Of a DNA stretch of 64,000 bases, positions 45,092 through 56,247 are shown in pieces; position 1 is the first letter of the stretch, and every line of letters begins with the position of its first letter. The stretch is taken from positions 1,984,001 through 2,048,000 of the forward strand of contig LSAX01000007.1 of the NCBI GenBank assembly GCA_001557505.1, written 5' to 3'. The notes under the pieces are model-generated. The model was not told where the DNA came from and did not search any database. It worked only from the letters and a program-made list of their open reading frames with translations. Made by a program: the position numbers and the translations under genes. Source of the stretch: Reticulascus tulasneorum (lineage: Eukaryota > Ascomycota > Sordariomycetes > Glomerellales > Reticulascaceae).

Positions 45092-46906
45092 TCATAGAAC
45101 CAACCTCCGGAGAGGATGTGCTTCGGTATTAAATACAAACTCATCTAGACTTACAACGTCGCTCTCTGAGAACATGAGATAGAAGTACTTCAAAGTTTCG
45201 CCAAACCAGAAACTCTCCATCGAGTCAGCTTGTGGCGGCTTCTCGCCCTTCGGAGAGTTGACGTTCCAGAGAGCACTGTTGGCTAGCTCCGTGCGAGTGG
45301 CGGCGTCGATGGCCGTCCACATGTCCCACGCCTTGTCTAGCAGCGACGCGTCGGCGGTGGCGCGATAGAGGACGAAGACGGACTCGATAGCCTCCGGGCG
45401 GAGGATGTAGCGGCTATCGGAGATATCTGTGAACCCCCCGGGCAGGCGCTGGGAGCTGACTATTGATTCAGCGGCCGCAGGGTCGGATTCTGACTGAGTG
45501 CTCTGCTGTTTGAGGATGTGCTCGTGCCAGCGCGCGACATCCCACTTGCAGCCTGCCGACGCGAATGGGCAGGGTGCGGCGTGGAAGGATTCCGGCATTA
45601 TGCCACTAGGGATGGAAGTGTAGGCCCAGATGCAGCCGTGGGTTAGTTTGGACCCGAGGGAGAGATGCGTTTTATTGGAGAGGAGCTGTCCCCCCAAGGT
45701 AAGCATCCCGCCTGCGAAGCAGGTCAGGTGCTGCCCCAAAGTCTCGAGCTTGGTAATGGATCTGCCTTCATCGCTCTGGTCTGTATACACGATGCCAGAC
45801 ATGAGAATGTCGTCCTCGTTAGGGGACATGGGACGGAAGAAGAGATGCCGTTGCGCCGTCTCCATGCTACGGACATACATATCCTTGTACATGGGCACCG
45901 TGTCTCCGAGCAACGCGACCATCTTGATCAGATACTCGTACATGCTGTCCGCCATGCCGCCAAGCGTGAACTCATTTCCCACGTCGAACTCTTCGTTCTC
46001 TGCGTTGAGGGATATGGACCACAGGCCAGGCAGACTGGTCCCCATTTGCGACTTCGCGAACAACAGACTGATGCGGTGGATGGCGTCGTAGTACTTCGGA
46101 TCCCGCGTAACGAGGCTGAGTCGCGTCAACTCCATGCTCAGCGACCCCAGCTCCGCGAGCAGGATCTGGTTCGGCGCGGACTGCACCTCACCGCGGGCCG
46201 CGGCGTGGACGTTCCAACGCGCGATGGGCATGCGGTTCGGCGTGTCGAAGGCCTTGTACAGCATGTCCCCAACATCGCGAGCCTTGGCCAGGAGTCGCTT
46301 GTCTCCTGACAGGTCGTACGCTGAGAGCAGGCCTCCGAGGAAGCGGATGTTTGTCTCGAACACATTGATCTCCTGTGCCGAAGTCGAGGCAAAGGAGACG
46401 TGCTTGTCTACCGCGTCCACCGCAGCGTCGAATTCCTCCAGCAGACCCATGATCCATAGCGTATCAAGCGAATCGACCAGCGTCGCGCCCCATCCGCCGA
46501 AAGTGTCCTTCACTTGCCCGGAAATGGGCGTGACTTCGTCGCGGAGCCATGCGTGCGACTTGTACGTGTTCCAGCACCGGATGAATGTGTCCTTGATCTC
46601 GGATTGGCGTTGCAAGCGCTTGGTCCTTGCGGAGCTGGATTCCGAGGGGAAGGACGCTTGCACCTTGTGGATTGGGTTGGACGGGTGAGTTGGTAGGGGC
46701 GCGAAGGATGTTACAGGGTAATTATGTTTTATTGTTCGCCAGATGAAGTCATCATCGCTAAAGCTCGGGGCAGGTAAGTCGCGATGTGGGGCAGATCCAA
46801 TTGATGGATTTGGGGCGGGAAGGCTAGAATCCCAGCAGAACCAGAGGATGACGCAAAGGGCGAGGCTTATGATGATGTAGGGCCGCTTTCTTCGGCCAAG
46901 TGCCAT
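45092..46906 (-). CDS. GH47 class I alpha-1,2-mannosidase (Golgi/ER type II membrane)
   Basis: One exon of 604 residues. The start is the ATG at 46906 (MALGRRKRP); the open frame upstream begins at a non-ATG codon. A short cytosolic basic tail precedes a signal-anchor (PYIIISLALCVILWFCWDSS, about residues 10-28), then a Ser/Pro stem and the GH47 (alpha/alpha)7 barrel. Visible markers are IKDTFIRCWNTYKSHAW, DTFGGWGATLVDSLDTLWIM, NVFETNIRFLGGLLSAYDL, VGNEFTLGGMADSMYEYLIK, DSRYILRPEAIESVFVLYRA and DEFVFNTEAHPL. The last contains the Thr of the calcium site and the first blocks contain the acidic catalytic residues. The enzyme trims alpha-1,2-mannose from N-glycans in the secretory pathway. The lone conserved-position Cys pair (HAAPCPFASAGCKW) is consistent with a lumenal fold. 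It is divergent from the repeat-tail membrane gene. Family certain; ER versus Golgi not decided. Confidence 0.94.
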   Translation of the reverse strand: MALGRRKRPYIIISLALCVILWFCWDSSLPAPNPSIGSAPHRDLPAPSFSDDDFIWRTIKHNYPVTSFAPLPTHPSNPIHKVQASFPSESSSARTKRLQRQSEIKDTFIRCWNTYKSHAWLRDEVTPISGQVKDTFGGWGATLVDSLDTLWIMGLLEEFDAAVDAVDKHVSFASTSAQEINVFETNIRFLGGLLSAYDLSGDKRLLAKARDVGDMLYKAFDTPNRMPIARWNVHAAARGEVQSAPNQILLAELGSLSMELTRLSLVTRDPKYYDAIHRISLLFAKSQMGTSLPGLWSISLNAENEEFDVGNEFTLGGMADSMYEYLIKMVALLGDTVPMYKDMYVRSMETAQRHLFFRPMSPNEDDILMSGIVYTDQSDEGRSITKLETLGQHLTCFAGGMLTLGGQLLSNKTHLSLGSKLTHGCIWAYTSIPSGIMPESFHAAPCPFASAGCKWDVARWHEHILKQQSTQSESDPAAAESIVSSQRLPGGFTDISDSRYILRPEAIESVFVLYRATADASLLDKAWDMWTAIDAATRTELANSALWNVNSPKGEKPPQADSMESFWFGETLKYFYLMFSESDVVSLDEFVFNTEAHPLRRLVL

Positions 46907-47709
46907 CTTTGGAATGCTCAGCTTTACGAGGTGAGATATGTTCGGCAAGTTGCAAGTGGCGATAACACAAAGATCACCTCGACTTCATGCTGCTCCTCCC
47001 TACGTACTGAAGCTCATCTCCAGGGAGCTAGGATCAGTCAAGGGCAACTTCTCAGCCTCACACGTGGTTTCAACTTCATGTCGAACAGCGGGTGTGGCGT
47101 TTCTCCAAACTCAAATAAAATCCTTCACCATTAGTAATATCAGAGATGCACGTTTACTTTCAGTTGAGTAGAAAGCATGAGATCGATTATCGTGAAACCA
47201 TCCTTCGATCCCCGAACACCGTGATCCGAACCAGGTCAGTAATCAGTGCGCCCCCAAACCACAGTAGGCTAACTGGTTTCTCAGTGGCGTGGCTGAGTGA
47301 TGCCTTTTCGACCCACAACCAAGACTTCGAGGTCCCAGTTATATCTTGCACCAGTCTGATCATGGCAAGGTGGCAGTGGCTTCGCCTCCATGCTCCATCT
47401 GAAACTTACTGGCACGCTCTCTTTAATTTGCCGTTCGATTGACAGCCAAGCGGCTCTTGTGCGCCGGAGCTCCTCGGCGAGGCTGTTTAGCGGACAACCG
47501 ATGCTCCACCGCGTCACCGTGATTTATGATGCTGTTTTTAGGTTGGCCTAGGTAGTTCTGGGATACGAAAGTGGGAACGTTTCATGGAATAAGGTGTAGT
47601 CCGGACGATCAGGAACCATTGATCCATTTCGTTCTTCTGTTAAATCCTCCCATGAACCCTTCAACATTTCGTCCCCTGTTGAAGCCACTCTACCAGGCCG
47701 GAAGCAGTC
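46907..47709. promoter_or_regulatory. Divergent region GH47 / one-pass membrane gene
   Basis: 803 bp between start codons carrying both promoters; no gene or distinctive motif was seen. Confidence 0.4.
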
Positions 47710-48929
47710 ATGATGAAGTCTTCAGTGAAGACCTCGTTTCTCTCCCCGTCTCTTCTACCTCTCACGCTTGTCCTGTCCATCCTCTCACTCATCTCCACCA
47801 CCCGCGCCGTGTGCTATTTCCCCAATGGCGTCATCGCATCGCAAGACACGGCCTGTCGAACCGACACGGCGCAATCAACATGCTGCGGGCAGGGATATGC
47901 ATGCCTAAGTAACAACATATGTATGGCCACTGGTGACTTGCTCCAGTCGCCGAGCGCATCCCTTTACGTGCGAGGGAGCTGTACCGACCAGGGCTGGACC
48001 AGCGATGCCTGCGCAAACTTCTGCGTCAATCCGAGTGGGAACAAAGTCGATGGCTACCAGATCATGGGGAAGTGCACGGAGGGGGATTCGAGTGAAGCAT
48101 ATTATTGTGGCGATTCGGAGGACAGCGATTGTGAGGCAGGGGAGGATGTGATTGTATTCCAAGGTTGGTTTGCTATGAGTGGTATGGCTGAGGATGGCAC
48201 TGACTTGATGCAGGAGTACCAAGTGCGATCACAACGATTGGGGCTGCAGCTACGGCATCCCCATCATCTGGCGCCATTTCATCCACAGGCACGTCGACAA
48301 GAAATCCAACAGACTCTTCCTCGTCAGTCTCAAACACTGCGACCGGTTCGCCCGGATCAGGGTCCTCCAGCAACCACAACAATTCCATTGGCATTGGTGT
48401 TGGCGTTGGAGTCGGCGGCGCAGGCCTTATTGCCGCTGTCGCTGCCTTCTGGTTCCTGTGGCGCCGCCGGAAGCAACAAAAGGCAATCCAGCAAACGGCT
48501 GTGATGGAACAACGCGATCACGACGACGCCTCCCAAGCGCCTTCCTACTCTGGCCATAGTCCCCAGGCTGGATACGCTGCCGTCTCAACCAAGGATACCG
48601 CGAAGGGTATTGGACAATACCCGGCGCACGATCCTTTGATTCCAGCCAAGGCTAGATTCCACGAAATCCCCAACAACGACGTTGGAGTACGTCACGAGGC
48701 ACCCCCAGACTCGATCCCGGCCCAGCCTGCATTTCAAGAAGTTCCTAATAATGACGTTGGGATGAGGCACGAAGTGCCGGCGAATGCCTTTCCCACCGAC
48801 TCGGGGTACCAAGAAATGCCCAACAATGATGTTGGCTTTAGGCATGAGGCGCCACCGGATGCGATGCGATATGAAGCACCCGAGAATGATATCGGGACGA
48901 GACATGAACTGCCGGCTTGGACACGGTAG
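47710..48929 (+). CDS. One-pass membrane protein: Cys-rich ectodomain and repeat cytosolic tail
   Basis: Two exons, 47710-48163 and 48214-48929, 50-nt intron; 389 residues. A signal peptide is clear (SLLPLTLVLSILSLISTTRA, cleavage near residue 33). The ectodomain is Cys-rich: AVCYFPNGVIASQDTACR, STCCGQGYACLSNNIC, YVRGSCTDQGWTSDACANFC, KCTEGDSSEAYYCGDSEDSD. A Ser/Thr-rich O-glycosylation-like stalk follows (SSGAISSTGTSTRNPTDSSS), then a Gly/Val/Ala membrane helix at about 209-232 (GVGVGVGGAGLIAAVAAFWF) and a basic stop-transfer WRRRKQQK. The cytosolic tail, residues about 299-388, has four degenerate repeats with core PNNDVGxRHEAPPD. It is built like fungal surface sensor/receptor-like proteins with unknown ligands; the ectodomain is not WSC. 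Its 3' end is only 179 bp from the convergent multipass gene. The signal peptide and helix are firm; the sensor role is inferred. Confidence 0.85.
48655..48920 (+). repeat. Four coding tandem repeats in the cytosolic tail
   Basis: Units begin near 48658, 48736, 48808 and 48868, each about 60-78 nt, translating to EIPNNDVGVRHEAPPD, EVPNNDVGMRHEVPAN, EMPNNDVGFRHEAPPD and EAPENDIGTRHELPAW. The DNA copies differ at many synonymous sites while the peptides are conserved, so the peptide appears to be under selection. Confidence 0.85.
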
Positions 48930-49108
48930 CTAAGAGAATAAGGCCTATGTTTACGAGGGAGAGGAGTCAAAGGAGCATAGTACTTTGACATATTTGATCG
49001 TCATCATCCATGCACTGGAGGTGCAACAATTACTTAGAATACATTATACCCATCTGTACCCCTATCCCAGACCGGAACGCCTTGGCATCGTGTTATCATG
49101 TGCCCGTA

Positions 49109-51155
49109 TCACAATTTTTCGCCCTGCCCAGGTCTTCGAACCATGCTTCTACTCTCCTCCTCCATCGCCAACCTCCCCGTCTCAGTAACAACCCCGTACC
49201 TTAGCTTGGTCTCCCCTCCCTTCCCGAGCATCTTAACCATCTCATCTGGTGTCGCATTCCCCCCGACTCTTGCAAACGCACCGCGTCCACCGCAGAAAGC
49301 ATTCGCTATTTCAATAGGGCTTAGAGACACGGCCCGACCCAAATACCACCATCCCCAGAAGAGGGGCAGCACCGCCAGGGGGCCAAGTAAGCTAACCAGA
49401 ACGGCGATGATGAGGTTGGTGGGATTCACAACGTATATGATCTGGTTCTGCCTCGATATGTAAGGCACCGCCGTCTGCACGAGGGAACTGTTGTCGAATG
49501 CGGCATGCACCGCCATACGCAGCGCGATCTCGCGGTAGCCGTTTATCATGTCCTGCATAGCATCGCGGTACGTGACGCCGCAGCCGTCCGCGACGTTGCG
49601 TCCGTCCAGATGGGTTTGAGCCAGCGGGCCATTCGCTATAACTGAGTAGCCTTGTGTGCCCTGGAATAGCATTCTACCATACGAATCGTAGTTCAAGCCG
49701 CCAAAGGTTTTAAGGCCCACAGACGTGCCGCCATACAATTGGTTGGTCCTCAGGGGACTACAAGTCTGGTCAGAAAAGATCACCAAGTAGAATTAACGTC
49801 GCACTCACTTCGATTTGAGGAATACGTCGTCTTGCCATGAATCGGATGCGAATGTGACATTGGCACCGTTCATGAAGATGTTGTACCTCATTGTTGCGCT
49901 CCGTAACGTGCATATTTGCACCTCGAGCTCGCCGGAGCAGTCGGGCTTGACCTTCCGAGTTTGATTGAGCACCATGTTGGTCCACGCATTATCAACGGTT
50001 TCAGATGTGGCAGTAATCTCGAATATAGTAAGACCGTTGAAGCGGGAATCACTTTCTGGGTCTTTCGTATCCGCAATGTCGTAAGGCTTGGTGCCCGCCA
50101 TACATTCGACCTCGAATCCGAAACCCTACAACCGATGTTAGAAACAATGCTCTGGAAAAGAAGACATAAGCGCCTAGCAGTAGAATAGACTCACTGGCAC
50201 CGAAATGGTGCAGTTATCGCATGTCGCGGTGGAAAGGCCAATAGGTTCCCGTTTCAGGTACCCGGTGAGAACGTTGCTGAAGCTGGGAGACGCTAGGAAG
50301 CTTCGTTGTCGCCCAAGGATCTCGCCTCCAAACTCATCCGTCATGGTGGCGGCGATTCCGACATCGACAGTTCCGTTTATGAGGAGCACTTGTGTTTGGA
50401 CACTTGCGACTCTCTGCATCAGTGGCCCTCGTAGCAGGCCGGAGACTCCAACCAAGATACAAGCTGCGAACATTAGCCTCGTAACTCTTCAGCGGTGACC
50501 TGCGGTATTTACCCAAGCTGACGCCCACTGCTCTCCATTTGAAAAGGGATTGAATACCACCCCAAAGACCATGGCCACCAAGCCAATAATAGTGAAAATC
50601 CATGACCTAGAGGCTCCTTTAGCTAACGGAGCGAAAGAGGTGTGAAGAGCCGGCTTACGTTCGCGCCCTGAAGAGCCCGGTTCCAGAAACATATTGTCAC
50701 AGCCTCGATGAGCGCCGCTGCAAGTAGAGCATTCGCTAGTGTCGAAGTGTAGGCAAGAATGACAGAGGGCTGGAGGTTGCCCGACCATTCATTAATCGGT
50801 CTGCCATCGCTTCTTCGCAGAACCAAAACGGCCGCAACGGTACCTATCTTCCTGTTAATATGACACCACACCAGTTTCCAGGCAGGGGGACCACACATCC
50901 TATACTGAGAATTGTTGCCCCAATTCCCAACCACGGGAACCTCGCAAAGAAACCTGGCTTCCAGGGACTGGTCCCAACAGCACCCCCGCCCACGTTCGGT
51001 TTGTTGTCTCCAACATTGTAAATCATGGGTATCGGCTCCTTGTGGTGTCCTTGGAGAGAAGTCTGCGAGCTGTATTGCGACGGAGCTTCCGAAGGGTAGA
51101 TGGGAAGTTGATAGCCTTGCCCCTGGGCTTGCTCGAAGTTGCCGTAATACGCCAT
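49109..51155 (-). CDS. Multipass membrane protein (DUF3176-like family), unknown function
   Basis: Six exons: 50897-51155, 50659-50843, 50513-50606, 50195-50463, 49809-50125 and 49109-49757; 590 residues starting MAYYGNFEQAQGQGYQLPIY. Membrane helices are predicted by eye at about 78-98 (WLGIGATILSIGC then TVAAVLVL), about 113-140 (VILAYTSTLANALLAAALIE), about 170-190 (GVSLACILVGVSGLLRG) and near the C-terminus (LIIAVLVSLLGPLAVLPLFW). A ~280-residue loop between helices 3 and 4 has Cys (STATCDNCTISVP, GFGFEVECMAG) and N-glycosylation sites, so it is probably extracellular. FWNRALQGANVMDFHYYWLG resembles the conserved cytosolic turn of fungal DUF3176-type proteins. A family label is tentative. 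Introns of 49-69 nt are all canonical. It converges with the one-pass protein gene 179 bp away. Confidence 0.8.
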
Positions 51156-52114
51156 CTTGATGTCCTGAGCGTGACAGGTCTGTGAAAAAGGAGACTGGCA
51201 GAAGCACGCGCCGTGCTTTATGAGGCTCGTGGGGACATCAAGAACTTCATGTGGTAGTGCGCAGCCGCATTATATGTCTCCTGGCTACCTCCATCGCTGC
51301 CCCTTGGAGAAGTCGTCCCATATTCCACATATCAGAAAGCCATGGCGGCCCGCAACTCATAGGGCTACCCACACCAAAAATGTTCACAGCAGGTTCATGA
51401 CCCTGCCTGGACTGAAATCCTTCGTCGATAGCGCCACTTGTGCAGTAAATGAAAATGAACTTGGGTGCACATGCTGGGGTGCGCCCCCTTACTTCGACAT
51501 GTTAATAGCAAATTCCAGGGGTTTTGGACCTGAGCACGGAGCTAGTTGAGTTTTCGACGTAGATCTCCACCTCAGGGCTGAAAGTTCTGTGGTGCATGCC
51601 GCTATTCCCGGCTGCTTAAAATGAGGACGGGGACATTGGCGCATTTCGGCTCGAGCCTGATTTGGCGTGTTCGGCCGAACGTCCCCGGCCGCAAGATTCA
51701 GTCGAGCACTTTTATGGAAACCCCCTGAAACAGTGAGGCTCTGGATGAAGTGAGTAAGGCTTTCTTGGGAGGGGCATATTCCTTTTACCTTCCTAATGAA
51801 TCTGGACCGTGGGGTTGGTAGATCCGCTTGGATGCGCTGATCTTGTTTGAGATTGGGTCACGACAGCCCGCAGCAGATAGGTAAGGCTGTGAGATCGAAG
51901 CCTTTACATTGTAAGTTGGAAATGTCTCAATTGAACGGATGCCATGACCTTTAAAGCAGTCCCTTCTTTGGTGAGATATTGCTCTGATACTATGTCGCAA
52001 TGTCGCAGCATTTCAATTCTGTGAGGAATGCTACAGGTGCGTGATTGCAGTGTTGGTGTACTGAACTTGGAGAAGTTAAAACAGATGCAGGATTTCGCTG
52101 ACAATAAATGCTAG
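51156..52114. other. Intergenic region, no gene
   Basis: 959 bp. It contains the promoter of the multipass gene and the terminator of the HET gene. A 109-residue plus frame at 51220-51549 has no recognisable features and is not called. Confidence 0.4.
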
Positions 52115-54143
52115 TTAGGCAAGTTCTATGGTTTTATAAGTGGCCCCTTCGCCGCTTCGACTTTCAGAACCCGTAAGAACGCCAACTCGCTCATACAATT
52201 CACTCTCCTCTTGAGTACGTCGTAATATAAGTGCCCATTTCCTTTTATGGGAGAAGCTTTCTGATACTCCAATCTCTAAGCATAAAACAGACGTGCCTTG
52301 TTGCTCCAATGTGTATGAGTCCTCTACATCAACGTGAACCAGCATGATATCGTCAGGCGGAATGCCAGTGAGATGCCAGGCTATTGGATCGTCTGGCCTC
52401 TTTCGTGGTTTGGGTCTCAAAATGGCTGACCGCACCAGGCCGGAAAGAAGCAGAGAATAAGTCTTCAATCCTTTGCCACTCTCTAGATCCCAGGATTCTT
52501 TCAATGTTCTTCCAAGCGTAGCCTCAGCTGTGAATTCTGACGCCGCTGGGGGTCGTTGGTACAGCCATGGTCCTATGATAGATGCCCAAGACCAAGAGGG
52601 AAACCAGGAGTTTCTGGCAGTCGCCGGCGACAAGGACGACCAAAGTAGGGAGAGAGGGAGTGTTTCAGACCATAGCCCAAGAACATACTCCCCTAGAGCC
52701 CCATGTTGAGCACCAGCTCCCTGGCTCAATTTGAACTGCTTTGCTAACCCCATGATAGCCCTAAGCCGATCACTTTCAAAAGTCAAACCTCGAATCAAAT
52801 ACATTTGCACCAAAACGGTCCAATAGTCTTGCCTGTCGTGACCACCAGCTAAGCCACTGTAGTGTGAAGATTTGAAGCACCCAATGTCCTCCGCGGGCCT
52901 CCCATTCCAGATATCCGGGGGCATTTCGCATTCGCATAGGTGTTTCGACGAGCATTCCCATATCATTTCTTCCGGGCCGAGATGGATGATTCGTCTTGAA
53001 ATGAGCCTCTCCTGATAGGCCCATGCCCTAGAGAATAGTGGTATTGTAGGTGTCAGATGCCTGCTGTACCTAATGTGGTTCATGCTAAAGTGTGTCGGGA
53101 GTCTGGAAACCATGACGGAACCCTGCCCGTCCGGGACTTGAATAATCGTTGGATCTTTCCTCTGACGAGGAAAGCAACTAAAGTTGCTGCCGCCGGCGGC
53201 ATCTGCCGCGATGGTTAGCCAAGCTTTTCCGTAGTAGGATGGCATCTTTGCACTCTCCAAGGCCCAATCGGTTTGGTCTCCTTGGATAATGCACAATGAG
53301 TCAATCCAGATGTACCGAACATTGAGAGCTCTTGCAATGATAGCGGTATCCTGACACAGACGGGGCAAGGTGGTCCACGGAATCCTCGTTTTATGGCGAT
53401 CTAGATTGGAGGAAACGGTTCTCAGAGGTTGAGATGCACCCCAACAGTAACTCAAGGCAATGTACTTCGTCTCTTTGTGCAAGATGCCTTCGCGGATTGC
53501 AACGTCAAGAGTGCCATCTTCCAAATCAATTTCGAGGAGTCTAGTGGGAAGCTCAAAGTCCTGACTCTGCGCACATCGCTCGTGTTGGCTATTGCACAGC
53601 GCTATCCATTCCGTGATTTTCCCAAACCAAGCAACTGAGCCTGGCCTTAGAACAGGCAGCATACTCGGCATGGTCGTTCCTAATGCTTCATTAGCCCGCC
53701 CTTATTTAAGCCTAGGCTCAGGATATCAAACTCGAAAGCAACATTTAACTGCTAGGTTCACAGAAAAGCTACGTACCATTTGCTATCACTGTGTCAGAGA
53801 GCTCAACAAAATCCACCCACTCCCTCGGAATTCCACCAGTGTTATCCGGTAGATTCAGCTTTAAACCGATTCTGAGCCAGGCGATATGTTGGCTAGACTC
53901 AATGATTTGACCGAAGGCAATGGCATCATCCCATGTCTCTGCTTCGCGGCTCATGTATGAAATTCCCTTGCACACTAGCTCGCAGAATCTGCAACCCATG
54001 GCAGCCGAGGCTTGAATGCTGGAAACTAGCGGTTTATCTTCAATCTGCGTTGAAGTCGGCAGAGGGAGGAGTAAGGCGTGGCAAACCGCGCATGAACTGC
54101 TCCCAAGCCGGTGGTGCATAGTGAACGGAATGGGAATCGCCAT
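52115..54143 (-). CDS. HET-domain (heterokaryon incompatibility-type) protein
   Basis: Two exons, 53777-54143 and 52115-53679, 97-nt intron; 643 residues. The N-terminus has Cys pairs (SSCAVCHALLLP, GCRFCELVCKGI, CNSQHERC) typical before HET domains. The HET domain itself, about residues 205-360, shows its three blocks: YIALSYCWGASQPLRTV; LCQDTAIIARALNVRYIWID, SLCIIQGDQTDWALESA, YGKAWLTIAADAAGGS; and FSRAWAYQERLISRRIIHLG with EEMIWECSSKHLCECE. Such proteins trigger or regulate non-self-recognition cell death after heterokaryon fusion, usually with a partner gene. A C-terminal WFPSWSWASIIGPW motif is also typical. It is divergent from the 87-residue gene at 54614 across 470 bp. Family certain; specific allele system unknown. 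Confidence 0.93.
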
Positions 54144-54613
54144 CGTGTGCGCTCTGAAACTTTGAGAATTGAGAACATTCCTATGGTGAACTTCCTCGCT
54201 TATGTGCTATCGGGGATAATGCAAAACAAGGAGGTCGTGAGAAGTGTGGTTACAAATGCATTTTGACTACAACTCTGCTTTTAGTGGTCGACATGCAGGC
54301 TACCTACGCGGACTCAGACTGATTGGCCACAGTTTTGCTCACCCACAGCCTCAGGAATCCTGATCTTGCGCTGAGTGGTATTAGGCAGCAAGAAAGTTTC
54401 ATAGCTAATAATGCTGCCAAGATACTTGACAGGATAGGTACCGTACATCACTCAGCCTCATGTGAGCCGTAGTACATTACGAATTTGCCTTTGGACGTCC
54501 TATTTCCCTTCAACATCCTGGATTTTATGTAATCGGGCAAATGTTAGCTGCCATCTATCTCACAAACCAGCCGAAATCTTTCGTCCATCCGTCTACGATA
54601 CGACCTCCAGAGG
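54144..54613. promoter_or_regulatory. 470-bp divergent region HET gene / small gene
   Basis: The region between two start codons. No frames of note. It probably carries both promoters, which could coordinate the two genes. Confidence 0.4.
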
Positions 54614-54980
54614 ATGGCTCCCGCTCCCACGCCTGAGGCCGTGATTCTCGAAAACTTGCCAAGCGATAGCAGCGGTGAACTCTGCTCCGTCAGGATTCAC
54701 GCTTACTTGGTGCGTCAGGACACCATTCTGGATTTTCTCCGCGAACTATTCCCGACTTATGCAAATAGGGACATGGACATACGTCTCGTAAGTAGTGTCA
54801 ATATCCCTTCGCACATCATTCTGACCACTCATCCGCAGGTCGATGACGATTATATCGTGCTCGTTCCGCGGGATCTCACGAAGGTAGGTTTCTGTTCTAG
54901 ATTGTGAAACTTCAAGCCTGATTTGCGCGTTACAGCGTGAGCGAAAGGAGCTGAATCGTCGAACTTGGGCAACAAGGTAG
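54614..54980 (+). CDS. Small three-exon gene, 87-residue orphan protein
   Basis: Exons 54614-54787, 54839-54883 and 54936-54980, with introns of 51 and 52 nt (GTAAGT...GCAG and GTAGGT...ACAG). The coding length of 264 nt is exact. The protein runs MAPAPTPEAVILENLPSDSS, then a compact part: VRIHAYLVRQDTILDFLREL, PTYANRDMDIRLVDDDYIVL and a basic end VPRDLTKRERKELNRRTWATR. No signal peptide or membrane helix. The alternation of strand-like and helix-like pieces could suggest a small alpha/beta fold, which is weak inference. Two canonical introns in phase 0 with good branch regions make chance unlikely. It is divergent from the HET gene and could be its partner; no homology is recognised. Confidence 0.65.
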
Positions 54981-56247
54981 CTAGAATGCCATTGAAACCT
55001 CAATACCTTAACACCAGACAAAATGATGAAATGGGTATATGAGGGCAATAAAAACGTGGCGGCGTACGTGAACTCACTTAGCTGCCTTTATTTGGTCATG
55101 GTGATTGCTATGCCTGCTGTTGGAGCGAGAGGAGAAGAATATATGAATTGAAGCTCTCTCGTGAAATTCTTAGTTGGACCTTGACGTCCAGGACTCCCGG
55201 TACACTCGGGACTGTACTTCAATGATTGAGCTTCCGTGCATGTCGGCTTCTCATGGCAGCTACCGAGCTGGGGGACATTCTCGCTTCGCCGTTAGCCGCA
55301 GAAGAAGGAGCCGGTCTGTTTCCTCAGGATGTAGTCGCGCGGCTGCAGCAGCATTTTCGTGACAGGATTGCATATTCCACACTACCACCTCAGGAAGCTG
55401 GGTCAGCTAGCGCGGCGCTTGCCCGAGCATCCACACACACACACACACACACACGCGCTCGCACACACGCACACGCACACACCTGAGCGGCGGTGCCTCG
55501 CCAGCTCTCTGGCCACAGATGGTTTGTTCTTGCATGGAACGATGTCTTATATTTACCCCACAAAGCCCGCTTGTCACAGTGATCCAACGTTAATTAGGCG
55601 ATGTAGATGGTTTGGGCTAAAGTAGGACTCCATTCTACATCTTTTGACCCAAAGTGGCCTTGCGTTTCCTACCCCGCTAATCATGGTTGCATCAGTCCTT
55701 GACGAGATGGCAAACAAGAAGCACGGCCGGTCTAAATAAAACGTTCCTAAGAATAGTCAAGTCAAATTCGCCAGGGGTACAAGCATGATTCTCAGCGTCT
55801 AGTACACTATGAAGGGACTCTTGGTATATCATGTTTGCTGCACCTCTGCGGAGTGGACACGCTGTAGATTGGCTACAAGAGGCTTCGAAATGTCGAGGTC
55901 GGTTGCCTTGTAGTGCTTTGGGGTGATCAGGCCAGCAAAGTCATCATGGCGCGGGCGCCAGAGGCTCCCGAGGGGATGGTTCTGCCGCTTCAAGCGATTC
56001 TGGCGCCTGCAAACCCGTCGAGATTGGATGCACTGAAAGCTAGTAGCCGCCCACATTCCTGCTCGTCCATCACTGCGTTCTCTAGAAAGTATGGTCGAGA
56101 GTACAATACCCTTAAATAGGTCGCGATGCGCGCCATTTAATTTGTGTCCATGGCAGACAAGGAAACAAGGAGTCTTCTACTTCCAAGTGATCTCCATTAT
56201 TATTATACCAACTCTTTCGTCAACTCTTTCGTATTTCACGATTCACC
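54981..56247. other. Intergenic region with CA/GC-rich microsatellite
   Basis: 1.27 kb. A frame from the ATG at 55255 (MAATELGDILASPLAAEEG) encodes ~50 protein-like residues and then runs into a CA repeat and a stop; it could be a relic or chance. Nothing else is supported. Confidence 0.4.
55431..55482. repeat. CA microsatellite
   Basis: (CA)n interrupted by CG dinucleotides (CGCGCTCG, CACGCACACG), about 52 bp. Confidence 0.95.

Noticed and set aside
1..46906. SEA subunit, vps34 and vma11 seen as a vacuole/TORC1 gene cluster
   Set aside because: All are single-copy housekeeping genes separated by unrelated ones; linkage is probably chance and each has its own promoter.
46907..46948. Extra N-terminal residues of the GH47 protein
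   Set aside because: Would start at TTG; the ATG at 46906 directly precedes the basic tail and signal anchor expected of a type II protein.
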